DNA of 64,000 nucleotides, taken from Pseudarthrobacter siccitolerans (lineage in GTDB: Bacteria > Actinomycetota > Actinomycetes > Actinomycetales > Micrococcaceae). The stretch lies in contig NZ_JAUSXB010000001.1 of assembly GCF_030823375.1 (NCBI RefSeq), forward strand, positions 1,054,001-1,118,000, given 5' to 3'. The notes under the pieces were generated by a model. That model did no database searches and had not been told where the DNA came from. It saw only the letters and a program-made list of their open reading frames with translations. The translations under genes were made by a program, and so were the position numbers. Of this stretch, positions 7,476 through 17,626 are shown piece after piece (the stretch's first letter is position 1; the number at the start of each line of letters is the position of its first letter).

Positions 7476-9062
7476 TCAGTGCTGGACCCATAAAGTAACA
7501 GTGTGCCCTGGGCCACTAGACGCCGAAGCTGGCCGGAAGCCCAGGTTGGTGAGCTGGACAGCATACTCGCTGTCCTGCTGAACCTTCGAGACAAGCCAGA
7601 TGCGTGTTGGCAGCTGAGCAAGTGTAGAGAGGTCAACGCGAGGTGGGTCAACAGATATGGGATGGGTAAGTGGGGCTCTTTGAGGCTGGGCGATATCGAC
7701 GAGACCAGAGAAGGCGTGCGGGTACAAATCGACCGCACTTCGTGCAGTGTCCGTCGGGACGGGACTAGTCTCAATCAGCAGTCCATCACCGCTATTAGCC
7801 TGGGTGTCCACCGTGGAAGCAACAAAGGAAAAGTCGTTCCAGGGGATCTTGGCATAGGGCTCCCGCTGCGAAATGATCAGTGCAACGCAGCCGAAAGCCA
7901 GCAAGGACGCAAGTATCTGTTTGGCATAGGGCCGGAGAAGCAACAGGCACTCAGCCACGAGCATCGCGAAGAATGGCGCCGAAGAGGTGAAGTACCGCCC
8001 CATTAGCACTGGTTCGTGTATGACCGACTCCCCCCAGAGCACTCCCACTGCCAGCACGAGGGGTACCGCAGCAATCGCGAGGCGTGTCTTGGGTAAAGAG
8101 CTGCGACGGGCGAACAGGGCAAGAATAACAGTTAGTGCGGCGAGGATAGACAACACTACAGCGACGTAATGCAGCGGAACGAAAGGCCCGCTTGGATTGG
8201 GGTCAACCCGAGACGTGAACCAGGCTTCCACCAGTACCTGGTCTGTAAGGTTGAACGGGGCCGTTGCGATCCAGCCCACCTGGTGCCGTTGCTGAACCGC
8301 CAGGATGCAGAGCGGGAGGCACGCTAACCCCGCCAAGGCCGACGTGACGACCAGGGCAATTCGTGACCGATTGGGCAAGACTATAACTGCGACGGTGATG
8401 AGGCCTAGCAGGGGCAGTGCAGAAAAAAGATGCGTACCGACCGCTCCGATCATTGACAGTCCGAGCGCCACGCAGTACCAGGCGGACTTACTTGCCCGTA
8501 ACTTCACAACTGACAAAAGAGCGAGCGCCGTAAACATGGCTGACATAGCATATGGCCGGGCCTCGATTGCCATTGCCGTCGTTCTTGGCAGCAGGGCAAA
8601 GCACAGCGCGTAGGCAAGTTGCGCCTTCCAGCCGCCTACGGCCCTACCCGCGGCCGCCATGGCAGCTGTTCCCACGCCAACGGCAAGCAAGCTGGGAAAC
8701 CGGAGCCAAAAGGGGGTGATCTCCGTCAGCTTTGCCCAGAAATGCATAAACACGTAGTAGGGTCCAAACACGCCATCGATATGCCGCCACAGCTCCGCCA
8801 TGTCGCCGAGCGAGTAGCCTATGATATGTGCTGTCGCTGCCTCATCGAGCCAGGGTGAAGGTATCCAGACGCCAAGAAAGCTGACAACAAGACCCAGCAG
8901 GCCCAAAAGCAGGCTGCTCGCAATAGGTCTGCGCCAAATGGCATTCGCCGGTTTTGCTATTATCTCGTTTTCGGTCCTGGCCGCCTCAGAAGGGTTAGGC
9001 CTAAGCGATGAAGTCACGGGGTCCAACTCTACAGGAGTAATTCCCTTCCGATTGCGCATCAT
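7476..9062 (-). CDS. GT39-like polytopic membrane glycosyltransferase
   Basis: This protein of about 528 residues has roughly 11-12 hydrophobic helices. A conserved acidic motif lies in the first periplasmic loop, SPWLDEAATAHIIGY, the equivalent of the DE motif of GT-C (ArnT/PMT/mannosyltransferase-like) enzymes. These enzymes use polyprenyl-phosphate sugars on the outer face of the membrane. It is followed by HIDGVFGPYYVFMHFW and a second loop motif ARPYAMSAMFTALAL, both usual in the actinobacterial GT39-like group. The acceptor and donor are unknown; decoration of the locus polysaccharide or of a glycoprotein is plausible. Start choices are the ATG at 9062 (GAGGGG directly before it) or the TTG at 9098. 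The gene is divergent from the GH25 gene. Confidence 0.75.
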   Translation of the reverse strand: MMRNRKGITPVELDPVTSSLRPNPSEAARTENEIIAKPANAIWRRPIASSLLLGLLGLVVSFLGVWIPSPWLDEAATAHIIGYSLGDMAELWRHIDGVFGPYYVFMHFWAKLTEITPFWLRFPSLLAVGVGTAAMAAAGRAVGGWKAQLAYALCFALLPRTTAMAIEARPYAMSAMFTALALLSVVKLRASKSAWYCVALGLSMIGAVGTHLFSALPLLGLITVAVIVLPNRSRIALVVTSALAGLACLPLCILAVQQRHQVGWIATAPFNLTDQVLVEAWFTSRVDPNPSGPFVPLHYVAVVLSILAALTVILALFARRSSLPKTRLAIAAVPLVLAVGVLWGESVIHEPVLMGRYFTSSAPFFAMLVAECLLLLRPYAKQILASLLAFGCVALIISQREPYAKIPWNDFSFVASTVDTQANSGDGLLIETSPVPTDTARSAVDLYPHAFSGLVDIAQPQRAPLTHPISVDPPRVDLSTLAQLPTRIWLVSKVQQDSEYAVQLTNLGFRPASASSGPGHTVTLWVQH

Positions 9063-9376
9063 CCCCTCAGTGATCGGGCACTGATTTCGCTGTTCCAACC
9101 CTCGGAGGCCCTCCGTCTATAGTTGCCCTTCCTGGCCGCGCCTTGTCTGGACGGCTAGTGGAGGGTGGACCGACCCCGACGTTGCTGCCCAAAGAGAGAG
9201 TAGCCACGCAAACCACATAAGGAACAGAAGAACCAGTGGTCCCGCCCGTAACAGCAGTGTTATGGTGGGCCATACTTGTCGTGATACCCAGTGTCGGGTG
9301 CCTTCCCTGGGGGGAATCGCCCGAACCGCAACCAAATGAGCGCTCGGCGGAGCGCCGCATTGTCTCCGGAGCAAAT
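9063..9376. other. Divergent intergenic region between GT39-like and GH25 genes
   Basis: About 314 bp should carry both divergent promoters. A 6-bp stem with a 4-base loop (GCGCTC-GGCG-GAGCGC, 9340-9355) lies 21 bp before the GH25 start. The GH25 reading frame is open upstream to 9236, but the upstream peptide lacks signal-peptide character. I see no further gene here. Confidence 0.4.
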
Positions 9377-12046
9377 ATGAAGCGGAACCTGTCTCAGTCC
9401 CGTCGCCCAGCCTTGAAGTCCGTGGGGATAGCGCTCTTGGCTGCCTCTCTGGTAGCCGGCCCCGGTCTGGTGGGTGTCGCGTCCGCCGTCGAACCCACTC
9501 CAACGCCGACAGTGCCCTCTTCAGCGAGTGCCACCTCGGAAGCTGCGTCGCCTTCTTCTGCAATGACTGCGCCCCCATCCTCACAGGCGGCAAATCCAGC
9601 AGGCGCGCCGACTGCCCAGCCCTCGACAGAGGCCGCACGGTCTATGGCGGACGTCGTGGGCGCCGGCGGAGCTGAAATGGGACAGCGCTCCGCACGGGTC
9701 ACTGCATCGGCTCCCTCCAGTACCGTCCCGCGGTTAAGCACCGAGGTGTTGTCTACAGAGGGCACGTGGATGCCCACTTTCGGTATTCAGGGATTGGATG
9801 TCAGCGGTCATCAGACGAGCATGGACTGGCAGCAGCAGTGGAATATGGGAGCACGGTTCGCCTACATCAAGGCCAGTGAGGGCAACTATTACACGAACCC
9901 CTCGTACAACTCGCAGTATCAGGGATCCCGCAGCGTAGGGATGGTTCGCGGCGCCTACCACTTCGCCATTCCCAACTGGTCATCAGGAGCAGATCAGGCC
10001 CGTTACTTTGTGAAGAACGGTGGTGGCTGGTCGGCTGACGACTACACAATGCCGCCTGTACTGGATTTCGAATTCAATCCCTACGAAGGTCGGACGGATT
10101 TCCCCGGCTGGACTCCAGGTAATACCTGCTACGATATGTCGCCATCGCAGCTGAGTTCGTGGGTCCGAGATTTCGGTAACACAATGCGGTCGCTGACCGG
10201 GCGTCTCCCGGTTATCTATACGAACACATACTGGTGGAATCAATGCGTGGGCAATCCAGCAGATTTCGGGGAGTATCCGCTCTGGGTAGCGTCCTACCCG
10301 AAATCCGCAACAAATGATGCAGGGGCTGTGCCAACCGGAAGCTGGAGCAGTTATAGCATTTGGCAGTACAGCAGCACCGGGCCTTTCGCGGGCGACTCCA
10401 ATGTCTGGAACGGCGATTACGCTTCGCTTCAGCGCTTCGCAAACGGCACCCCGCCGCCCGTGCCCACCGATCGCACTCGGAAACTTGTATCACCTGGAGA
10501 CTTCGACGGGGACAGCAAGTCAGATCTCATCAAACGAGAACGTGATGGCACGCTTTGGCTCTACGCCGGCGACGGTACAGGAAAGTTTGGTGCTGGTCGC
10601 AAGATTGGTGAATTCGGCTGGGACGCATACGACCGCATCGTTGGCGTTGGGGACTTCAACGGTGACGGTAAAGGCGACCTCATAGCCAGAAAGATCGAGG
10701 GATCCCTTTGGTTCTACGCGGGAACAGGTACTGTCTCCGCCTCCTCAGTGGGTTACCTTGGCGGAGTCAGAGTGGGCGATTTTGGGTGGGAAGCGTTTGA
10801 CAGCATCCTGGGCGTCGGAGACTTTGACGGTGATCGAAAGCCTGACCTCTTGTCGCGTGTTCCAAATGGGGATCTTTATCTCTACTCCGGCACGGCAACG
10901 GGCAGGCCGGGAGCATCACGCAAGATTGATTTTGGCTGGCAAATTTTCGATCAGCTGATTTCCATTAGAGATTTCGACGGCGATGGTACAAACGACCTCG
11001 CTGGCCGGAAGCCAGACGGAACCCTGTGGCTGTACTCCAACACCGGAAGAGCCATCTTGGCCAACGGCCGCCAGATTGGCACCGGGTGGGAGATCTACGA
11101 CGCCGTAGTAGGCACCGGCGACGTCAATGGCGATAATACGGCTGATTTTGTCGGCCAAGATCCTGGAGGAGCCGTGTATTTCTATGCGGGAACTGCGATG
11201 AAGGATCTCGGCTATGAGGCTCCACGAAAGATCGGCGAATTTGGCTGGGAGGCCTTCGATTCGTTGGTGGGGACTAAAGATTTCAACGGAGATGCCAAGG
11301 CGGACCTACTGGCACGGAAGCCAGACGGCACGCTCTGGTTTTACCCCGGCACCGGCGTGGGATCTTATGGACCAGCTAAACGAATTGGAGACTTTGGCTG
11401 GCAGATCTTCAACACCCTGATTAGCGTGGGAGACTTCAGTGGGGATGGGAAGCCTGATCTGGTGGCGCGGGGCAACGACGGAAGCCTATGGATCTACCCT
11501 GGCACTGGTACAGTCGGCGCAACCAGCAACGGCTACGCCGCCCCAATACGGATTGGTGACTTCGGCTGGGAAGTATACACAGCACTGACAGGCGTGGGTG
11601 ACTACAACGGGGACGGCAAGAACGACATTCTCGGCAGAAAAAGTGATGGGTCCTTATGGCTCTACGCGGGCACAGGACGGGTTGACGCCAGCAATAGCGG
11701 GTATCAGGGAGCAATAAAGGTCGGGGAGTTCGGCTGGGAGGTATTTGACGGACTCACTGGACCGGGCGACGTCAACAACGATGGCAAGAACGATCTGCTC
11801 GCGCGAAGGCCTGACGGGACCGTGTGGTTCTACACTGGCAACGGGAGCGGTTACCCCGGCGCCGCACGAAGGATCAGCACGGAGTGGACGACATACGACG
11901 CGACGGTCGCAGCGGCAAACTTGAATTCCGACAGTTATCCTGACCTCGTCGCCAGACGCACCGATGGGTCTCTATGGCTCTACGCCGGGACGGGAATGCG
12001 GCCTACGGAGGGCTACTTGGGCCGCGCCTTTGCTGTGAGCTTTTAG
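9377..12046 (+). CDS. Secreted GH25 muramidase with ten FG-GAP/VCBS-like repeats
   Basis: This 889-residue secreted protein starts with a signal peptide (about 1-38: basic start, hydrophobic core LKSVGIALLAASLVAGPGLV, cleavage near ASA-VE). A Pro/Ser/Thr/Ala-rich linker follows (about 39-130). The GH25 lysozyme domain (about 137-350) contains GLDVSGHQ, FAYIKASEG, AYHFAIPN and the catalytic region VLDFEFNP (Asp/Glu near 230-232), and ends WQYSSTGPFAGDSNVWNGD. The enzyme should cleave the MurNAc-GlcNAc bond of peptidoglycan. From about 370 to the end are ten repeats of roughly 50-56 residues with GDFDGDxKxDLxARxxDGTLWLYxGTG, FG-GAP-like Ca-binding blades that probably form a propeller for wall or polymer binding. 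The start at 9377 has GGAG upstream and gives a clean signal peptide. Confidence 0.93.
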   Translation: MKRNLSQSRRPALKSVGIALLAASLVAGPGLVGVASAVEPTPTPTVPSSASATSEAASPSSAMTAPPSSQAANPAGAPTAQPSTEAARSMADVVGAGGAEMGQRSARVTASAPSSTVPRLSTEVLSTEGTWMPTFGIQGLDVSGHQTSMDWQQQWNMGARFAYIKASEGNYYTNPSYNSQYQGSRSVGMVRGAYHFAIPNWSSGADQARYFVKNGGGWSADDYTMPPVLDFEFNPYEGRTDFPGWTPGNTCYDMSPSQLSSWVRDFGNTMRSLTGRLPVIYTNTYWWNQCVGNPADFGEYPLWVASYPKSATNDAGAVPTGSWSSYSIWQYSSTGPFAGDSNVWNGDYASLQRFANGTPPPVPTDRTRKLVSPGDFDGDSKSDLIKRERDGTLWLYAGDGTGKFGAGRKIGEFGWDAYDRIVGVGDFNGDGKGDLIARKIEGSLWFYAGTGTVSASSVGYLGGVRVGDFGWEAFDSILGVGDFDGDRKPDLLSRVPNGDLYLYSGTATGRPGASRKIDFGWQIFDQLISIRDFDGDGTNDLAGRKPDGTLWLYSNTGRAILANGRQIGTGWEIYDAVVGTGDVNGDNTADFVGQDPGGAVYFYAGTAMKDLGYEAPRKIGEFGWEAFDSLVGTKDFNGDAKADLLARKPDGTLWFYPGTGVGSYGPAKRIGDFGWQIFNTLISVGDFSGDGKPDLVARGNDGSLWIYPGTGTVGATSNGYAAPIRIGDFGWEVYTALTGVGDYNGDGKNDILGRKSDGSLWLYAGTGRVDASNSGYQGAIKVGEFGWEVFDGLTGPGDVNNDGKNDLLARRPDGTVWFYTGNGSGYPGAARRISTEWTTYDATVAAANLNSDSYPDLVARRTDGSLWLYAGTGMRPTEGYLGRAFAVSF
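10484..12043 (+). repeat. Ten tandem FG-GAP-like coding repeats
   Basis: Ten in-frame units of about 150-170 bp each encode GDFNGDGKxDLLARxxDGTLWxYxGTG followed by xRKIGEFGWEAFDSL. Units 2, 7 and 8 carry a longer loop (for example TGTVGATSNGYAAP). The last unit is truncated, and unit 9 has lost the FGW box (STEWTTYD). The DxDGDxxxD cores look like Ca-binding loops. The units are similar enough for recombination between them to change the repeat number. Confidence 0.85.
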
Positions 12047-12047
12047 T

Positions 12048-12065
12048 CTTGCGGCTAGCCGCAAG
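12048..12065 (+). terminator. Palindrome directly after the GH25 stop codon
   Basis: CTTGCGGC-TA-GCCGCAAG forms an 8-bp stem starting 2 bases after the stop codon of the GH25 gene. There is no T-run behind it, so intrinsic termination is only possible, not demonstrated. Confidence 0.4.
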
Positions 12066-12080
12066 CCCTCCCGCTACTAG

Positions 12081-12999
12081 ATGAGTAAGTCCTAGTGCCT
12101 TGCGGGGCGCGGGAGCTCCTGAAAGTAAGGGGGAGAGTGTCAAGCCGGGTCTGTGAACACTCAGCTAAACACTCCTGACCACACTGTACGTCTATTTGGA
12201 TGACCATGTCCTGCCGGACCTTGGCACGTCCCGGGTCGCCGCCCAGGCCGGAACCGGTTTTGAGCGACGCCGAACTGCACTGCCTTGCCGTCGCCCACAA
12301 CACCTTCTCGGCTTCTCCTCCGTGAGCAGGTGGATCCGGTACTCCCCGGATCCACCTGTCCGAGACGTTCCCCGGCATCCCACACCAATCCGGCTAGACA
12401 ACCCGTCCGGGCCGCCGGCTCGTTCATCGCCGCAGCAACCACCGCTCTGGCACGGGACACCCCGTCCTGGCACGAGGTCCTGCACCTGGTCGACTTCACC
12501 CCCGTTCCCTGCGGAATGTCCCGGGAAAACCGTCAAACGTTCCGACCTTTGGCTCGCCGGCTACCGCTACTGGGCCTCCCACTCCCGGTTCTTCTGAGGC
12601 TTCGGGCCGTACCTGATCAGCACATCCGACGGTATGCCCGTGATCTGGGGCCTGGCCAATCCCAAGATCGGTGAACGCGGGGCCACCCAAGCGCTCCTGG
12701 AGCATGACCACCACCTCATCCGGGGCGGGTGATCCTCGGCGACAAGGGGTTCGCCGGGCGCGAATTCGAAGCGTAAATTCGGCGGCATCCGGCAATGGAT
12801 CGAATTCCGTCTCCCACACCCTCTAAGGCCAACTCGACCTCGAAGATCACGGCGGACGGACCCTGGCCGGGGTCTACACCCGAGGGGCCGCGAGGATACT
12901 TGCCCTCGCTGCCAGCATCTGGCATAACTGGCGCATCAACGCGCCCCACAAGTGCTCCGTGGTCGCCTACGACCACTGAAACCGATAGGACTTACTAAC
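12081..12999 (+). mobile_element. Decayed IS982-family element, copy 1
   Basis: The terminal inverted repeats are ATGAGTAAGTCCTA (12081-12094) and the complement of TAGGACTTACTAAC (12986-12999), matching at 12 of 14 positions. CTAG lies flush outside both ends (12077-12080 and 13000-13003). The internal transposase gene is broken. The element is in the same orientation as copy 2 at 31.3-32.3 kb. Confidence 0.8.
12153..12979 (+). pseudogene. IS982-family transposase, multiply disrupted
   Basis: Conceptual reading across frames gives LDDHVLPDLG, then a frameshifted middle. PSWHEVLHLVDFTPVPCGMS, KTVKRSDL, YRYWASHSRFF, an in-frame stop, and MPVIWGLANPKIGERGATQA follow, ending IWHNW...VVAYDH. These match the IS982-type core (PVPCGMSR..VKRSDLAGxAGYGYC.SHSRFFWG). 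At least two frameshifts, the TGA after SHSRFF and a deletion of about 90 bp around 12770 (the part containing the last acidic region) make it non-functional. Copy 2 at 31.4 kb is better preserved. Confidence 0.8.
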
Positions 13000-13070
13000 C
13001 TAGGGGCTCATCACGGATGCGCCCCTAGTCTTGGGGACGGCCTGCAAGGGCCACCAGACTTGCTCCCTCA

Positions 13071-13949
13071 CTAGCGGCCGAAGTCCAACAGCTGTAAGAG
13101 ATATGAACCATACCCGCTTTTGACCAGACCCTCGGCACGTACTCGTAAATCGTCATCAGTCAAAAAGCCCTGGCGCCACGCGATTTCTTCCGGAGCTCCA
13201 ATTTTCAGGCCTTGGCGCGTCTCAGTAGTCCGCACAAAGTTTGCGGCATCGTTCAAGTCATTGAAGGTACCGGTATCGAGCCAAGCTGTTCCCCTCGGCA
13301 GGATTTCCACCTGCAGCTTTCCTTTCTCAAGGTAGATCCGGTTTACATCAGTTATCTCCAGTTCACCCCGGGCCGAAGGCTCTAGGTTACGAGAGATCTC
13401 CACAACGTCGTTGTCGTAGAAGTAGAGACCGGGGACCGCATAGTGGCTCTTTGGTTTTTCTGGCTTTTCCTCAAGCGAAATCGCCTTGCCAACGGAGTCG
13501 AACTCCACGACGCCGTAGGCCTTAGGGTTCGCGACCCAATACCCGAAGACCGCTCCCCCATCGATATTCTCGAAACGACGCAACTGCGTACCCATCCCCT
13601 GACCGTAGAATATGTTGTCACCCAGGACGAGTGCGACGCTATCGTCACCAACGTGGTCGGCACCCAGCACGAATGCCTGAGCCAGCCCGTCAGGCGACGG
13701 CTGCTGCTTATAGGTAATCGAAACGCCAAAACGTGACCCGTCACCCAACAGACGCTCGAACTGATCAGCGTCATGAGGCGTAGTGATAATGAGGATGTCC
13801 CGGATTCCGGCCAGGATCAGCGTGGAGAGCGGGTAGTAGATCATGGGCTTGTCATAGACTGGGACCAACTGCTTGCTGACGCCAAGCGTGATGGGGTGGA
13901 GCCTGGAGCCGGTACCGCCGGCGAGTATTATTCCGCGCATGTCCCCCAT
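13071..13949 (-). CDS. rfbA: Glucose-1-phosphate thymidylyltransferase
   Basis: This 292-residue enzyme makes dTDP-glucose from dTTP and glucose-1-phosphate, the first step to dTDP-L-rhamnose. It shows the nucleotide-binding loop [16 protein letters not shown], then [61 protein letters not shown] and [13 protein letters not shown], all typical of RmlA. The start at 13949 (MGDMRG) is chosen because GGAGGG lies 4 bases upstream; the second ATG at 13940 is also possible. The gene is divergent from rfbB with a 47-bp gap. It lies just beyond IS982 copy 1. Confidence 0.96.
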   Translation of the reverse strand: MGDMRGIILAGGTGSRLHPITLGVSKQLVPVYDKPMIYYPLSTLILAGIRDILIITTPHDADQFERLLGDGSRFGVSITYKQQPSPDGLAQAFVLGADHVGDDSVALVLGDNIFYGQGMGTQLRRFENIDGGAVFGYWVANPKAYGVVEFDSVGKAISLEEKPEKPKSHYAVPGLYFYDNDVVEISRNLEPSARGELEITDVNRIYLEKGKLQVEILPRGTAWLDTGTFNDLNDAANFVRTTETRQGLKIGAPEEIAWRQGFLTDDDLRVRAEGLVKSGYGSYLLQLLDFGR

Positions 13950-13990
13950 CTTTCCCTCCACTATCTGCGGCGGCAAATCCGGTAGTCTAG

Positions 13991-14995
<1,005 letters not shown>

Positions 14996-14998
14996 TCC

Positions 14999-16423
14999 AT
15001 GTCTCTAGAGTTTTCAAAAAATCTTGCTGCCCACGAAACACCGATCCCCGGCGTCGTTGTCTACGATCTGCCGGTTCATGGGGACAACCGTGGCTGGTTC
15101 AAGGAGAACTGGCAGCGCGAGAAAATGGTCGCCCTCGGGCTGCCCGACTTCCACCCGGTCCAAAACAACATTTCGTTCAACGAGAAGGCAGGAACAACCC
15201 GCGGCATACACGCCGAGCCCTGGGACAAGTTCATCTCTGTTGCCACCGGCAAAATTTTCGGTGCCTGGGTTGATCTTCGCGAGGGTCCTTCCTTCGGTGC
15301 TGTCTTCACTGCGGAACTTGACGCGAGCCAGGCAATTTTCATCCCGCGCGGGGTCGGCAACGCCTTCCAGACTCTCGAGGACAACACTGCTTACACGTAC
15401 CTTGTAAACGACCACTGGTCAGCGGACGCCCAAGGCCAGTACACCTTCCTGAACCTCGCGGATGAGAGCGCGGCCATTCAATGGCCCATTCCCCTAAGTC
15501 AGGCCGAGCTATCGGACAAGGACAAGGCGCACCCGTCCTTGGTCGATGTAGTGCCTATGCCGACCAAAAAGATCTTGGTTGTGGGCGCCAACGGGCAGTT
15601 GGGCAAAGCGCTGCGTGACCTGTACGAAGGCGTCGCGTCGGTCGAGTTCGCCGGGCGTGCGGAATTTGATCTGGACAGCACAGCTTCCTTCACGGCGCGG
15701 AATTGGAAGACCTACTCCACGATCATCAACGCGGCGGCTTATACCGCCGTTGATGCCGCTGAGACGCCGCGGGGGCGCGCCGAGGCTTGGGCCGTGAACG
15801 TCACAGCCGTCTCGCGGCTGGCTAGGACCGCCGTCGAGCATGACCTCACGCTGGTTCACGTCTCCTCGGACTATGTCTTCGACGGCGACCGTGACACCCA
15901 CGACGAGGATGAACCATTTACGCCGCTGGGCGTGTACGGCCAGACCAAAGCGGCTGGCGACGCGATCGTCGACGTCGTCCCCCGACACTACATCGTGCGC
16001 ACCAGTTGGGTCATCGGTGAAGGCAACAACTTTGTGCGCACCATGGCGTCCCTTGCTGACCGTGGCATTGAGCCCTCAGTGGTCAACGATCAAGTCGGCC
16101 GGCTGAGCTTCACCGAGGATATTGCGGCCGGTATCCGGCACCTGCTCGAGTCCCGCGCGGAGTATGGGACGTACAACCTGAGCAGCGACGGCAAAGCGCA
16201 GTCGTGGGCAGACCTCGCTGCAGACGTGTATGAGTTGTCGGGCAAGGGCCGGGCTGCCGTTACCGGAGTAACCACCGCTGAGTACTTCAAGGGGAAAGAG
16301 GCGGCGCCACGACCGCTGAACAGCGTGCTGAATCTCACCAAAATCAAGGCCACCGGATATGAGCCGCCGCTGTCGGCTGTCCGTTTGGAGTCCTACATAA
16401 AGAACGGACTGAACAAAAAGTGA
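14999..16423 (+). CDS. rfbCD: Fused dTDP-4-dehydrorhamnose 3,5-epimerase / reductase (RfbC-RfbD)
   Basis: This 474-residue bifunctional protein completes dTDP-L-rhamnose synthesis. Residues about 1-185 are an RmlC cupin: PVHGDNRGWFKENWQREKM, VQNNISFN, TRGIHAEPWDKFISVATGKI (catalytic His) and FIPRGVGNAFQTLEDNTAYTYL. After a linker, an RmlD reductase begins at about residue 190 with KKILVVGANGQLGKALRDLY. It carries INAAAYTAVDAAE, VHVSSDYVFDGD, YGQTKAAGDAIV (YxxxK) and RTSWVIGEGNNFVRTM. The fusion is common in Arthrobacter relatives and bifidobacteria. The ATG is 3 bp after rfbB, and the stop overlaps the next gene as GTGA. Confidence 0.94.
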   Translation: MSLEFSKNLAAHETPIPGVVVYDLPVHGDNRGWFKENWQREKMVALGLPDFHPVQNNISFNEKAGTTRGIHAEPWDKFISVATGKIFGAWVDLREGPSFGAVFTAELDASQAIFIPRGVGNAFQTLEDNTAYTYLVNDHWSADAQGQYTFLNLADESAAIQWPIPLSQAELSDKDKAHPSLVDVVPMPTKKILVVGANGQLGKALRDLYEGVASVEFAGRAEFDLDSTASFTARNWKTYSTIINAAAYTAVDAAETPRGRAEAWAVNVTAVSRLARTAVEHDLTLVHVSSDYVFDGDRDTHDEDEPFTPLGVYGQTKAAGDAIVDVVPRHYIVRTSWVIGEGNNFVRTMASLADRGIEPSVVNDQVGRLSFTEDIAAGIRHLLESRAEYGTYNLSSDGKAQSWADLAADVYELSGKGRAAVTGVTTAEYFKGKEAAPRPLNSVLNLTKIKATGYEPPLSAVRLESYIKNGLNKK

Positions 16424-17151
16424 CGGTGCACGCTCGTACCCCTGACACGCTTGTTATCATGCCCGCGTGGAACGAGTCCGAATCCATCGGAAACACTATT
16501 CGAGAGGTATTTGAGTTCGGCCCGTCCTGTGATGTTCTGGTCGTCGACGACGGGTCCCGTGATAACACCGCTGAGGTGGCGCGTGAAGCGGGAGCAACTG
16601 TGCTCCAACTGCCCTTTAATATGGGCGTTGGAGGCGCAATGCGCACGGGCTTCAAGTACGCTAAGAATCATGGCTACAGCCAGGTAATCCAGGTCGACGC
16701 CGACGGGCAACACGATCCCAGGGACATCAAAGCAGTGTTGGACGGCCTCCAGCAGGCGGATATTGCCATTGGTGCGCGGTTCGCCGATAAGGGGAATTAC
16801 ACAGTGCGGGGCCCGAGAAAATGGGCCATGAAAGTGTTGGCCTGGACCATTTCCAAGGTTGCAGGTACCACCTTGACTGATGTCACTTCTGGCTTCCGCG
16901 CCGCAAACATGAAAGCGATCCGCCAGTACGTCGATCACTATCCGGCTGAGTATCTGGGCGACACGATTGACTCGCTGGTTGTCGCCATACGCTCCGGCTG
17001 TACCGTCAGACAGGTCTCGGTGTCCATGCGTGCCCGCCAAGGTGGCACACCGAGCCACGATCCGATGAAAGCCGCCATATATCTCGGACGCTCAGGAATG
17101 GCATTGCTGTTCGCCCTGACGCGAAAAAAGACCGAGCCGTCCACCAACTAG
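16420..17151 (+). CDS. GT2 glycosyltransferase, polyprenyl-phosphate sugar synthase type
   Basis: This 243-residue soluble GT2 enzyme resembles dolichol-phosphate-mannose synthase: TLVIMPAWNESESIGNTI, VLVVDDGSRDNT and IQVDADGQHDPRDI (the DxD metal site), then GARFADKGNYTVRGPRKWAM and the acceptor segment DVTSGFRAANMKAIRQY. It would load a sugar onto undecaprenyl phosphate in the cytoplasm for use by membrane glycosyltransferases. It lacks the C-terminal membrane helices seen in GtrB-type enzymes; the adjacent DUF2304 membrane protein may anchor it. The GTG start overlaps the rfbCD stop (GTGA), so translation is coupled. Confidence 0.85.
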   Translation: MTVHARTPDTLVIMPAWNESESIGNTIREVFEFGPSCDVLVVDDGSRDNTAEVAREAGATVLQLPFNMGVGGAMRTGFKYAKNHGYSQVIQVDADGQHDPRDIKAVLDGLQQADIAIGARFADKGNYTVRGPRKWAMKVLAWTISKVAGTTLTDVTSGFRAANMKAIRQYVDHYPAEYLGDTIDSLVVAIRSGCTVRQVSVSMRARQGGTPSHDPMKAAIYLGRSGMALLFALTRKKTEPSTN

Positions 17152-17161
17152 GAATCCAAAC

Positions 17162-17545
17162 ATGTCGCTCCTTATGGGCTCCATCGTCGTTGTGGCGATC
17201 CTCTTCTTTGTGTTCGAGATGCTCCGCCGGCAGAAATTGCGTGAGAAATACGCTGTTCTGTGGATAGTGATCGGCATCGGCACTCTGCTTCTTTCGGCTT
17301 TCCCTTCGCTTTTGGAGAATGCGAGCGGGTTCCTCGGGATTCAGGTTCCTGCGAACCTGCTTTTCATCATGACCTTGGTCCTCTTGGTGGGGGTCTGCCT
17401 CCATCTCTCGCGGGAGCAGTCCCAGGCTGAAGACGAGGTCAGGATACTGTGCGAAGAGGTGGCGCTACTGAGAGCTGATCTGGCCACCCTGCGAGACCGC
17501 CTCGAGGTAGGACCTACGGGCACCGATCCCGAAGCGGGCCGCTAG
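17162..17545 (+). CDS. DUF2304 small membrane protein
   Basis: This 127-residue protein has three hydrophobic segments (about 4-21, 33-52 and 63-82). The first loop is basic (MLRRQKLREKYAVLWIVIG), the hallmark of DUF2304, followed by a C-terminal coiled-coil-like tail (about 85-120). Proteins of this family regularly sit beside polyprenyl-phosphate sugar synthases in polysaccharide clusters, as here, 10 bp after the GT2 gene. A membrane-anchoring or complex-forming role is an inference from that association. The operon ends at a strong terminator 35 bp downstream. Confidence 0.8.
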   Translation: MSLLMGSIVVVAILFFVFEMLRRQKLREKYAVLWIVIGIGTLLLSAFPSLLENASGFLGIQVPANLLFIMTLVLLVGVCLHLSREQSQAEDEVRILCEEVALLRADLATLRDRLEVGPTGTDPEAGR

Positions 17546-17580
17546 AGCGCTCCGGCCAACACGGACACTTCGATTCGAAC

Positions 17581-17614
17581 GAAAAAAGGACGCCCCAAGG
17601 GGCGTCCTTTTTTC
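17581..17614. terminator. Strong bidirectional intrinsic terminator
   Basis: A perfect 16-bp stem (GAAAAAAGGACGCCCC / GGGGCGTCCTTTTTTC) with a 2-base centre carries A-runs and T-runs at its edges. It can therefore stop transcription from both the rfbB-DUF2304 operon and the convergent GT2 gene. Confidence 0.92.
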
Positions 17615-17626
17615 GTCTTGCTTGGC

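Noticed and set aside
10484..12043. FG-GAP coding repeats considered as a CRISPR-like or non-coding repeat array
   Set aside because: The repeats are in frame, diverged mainly at codon level, and translate to a consistent protein motif.
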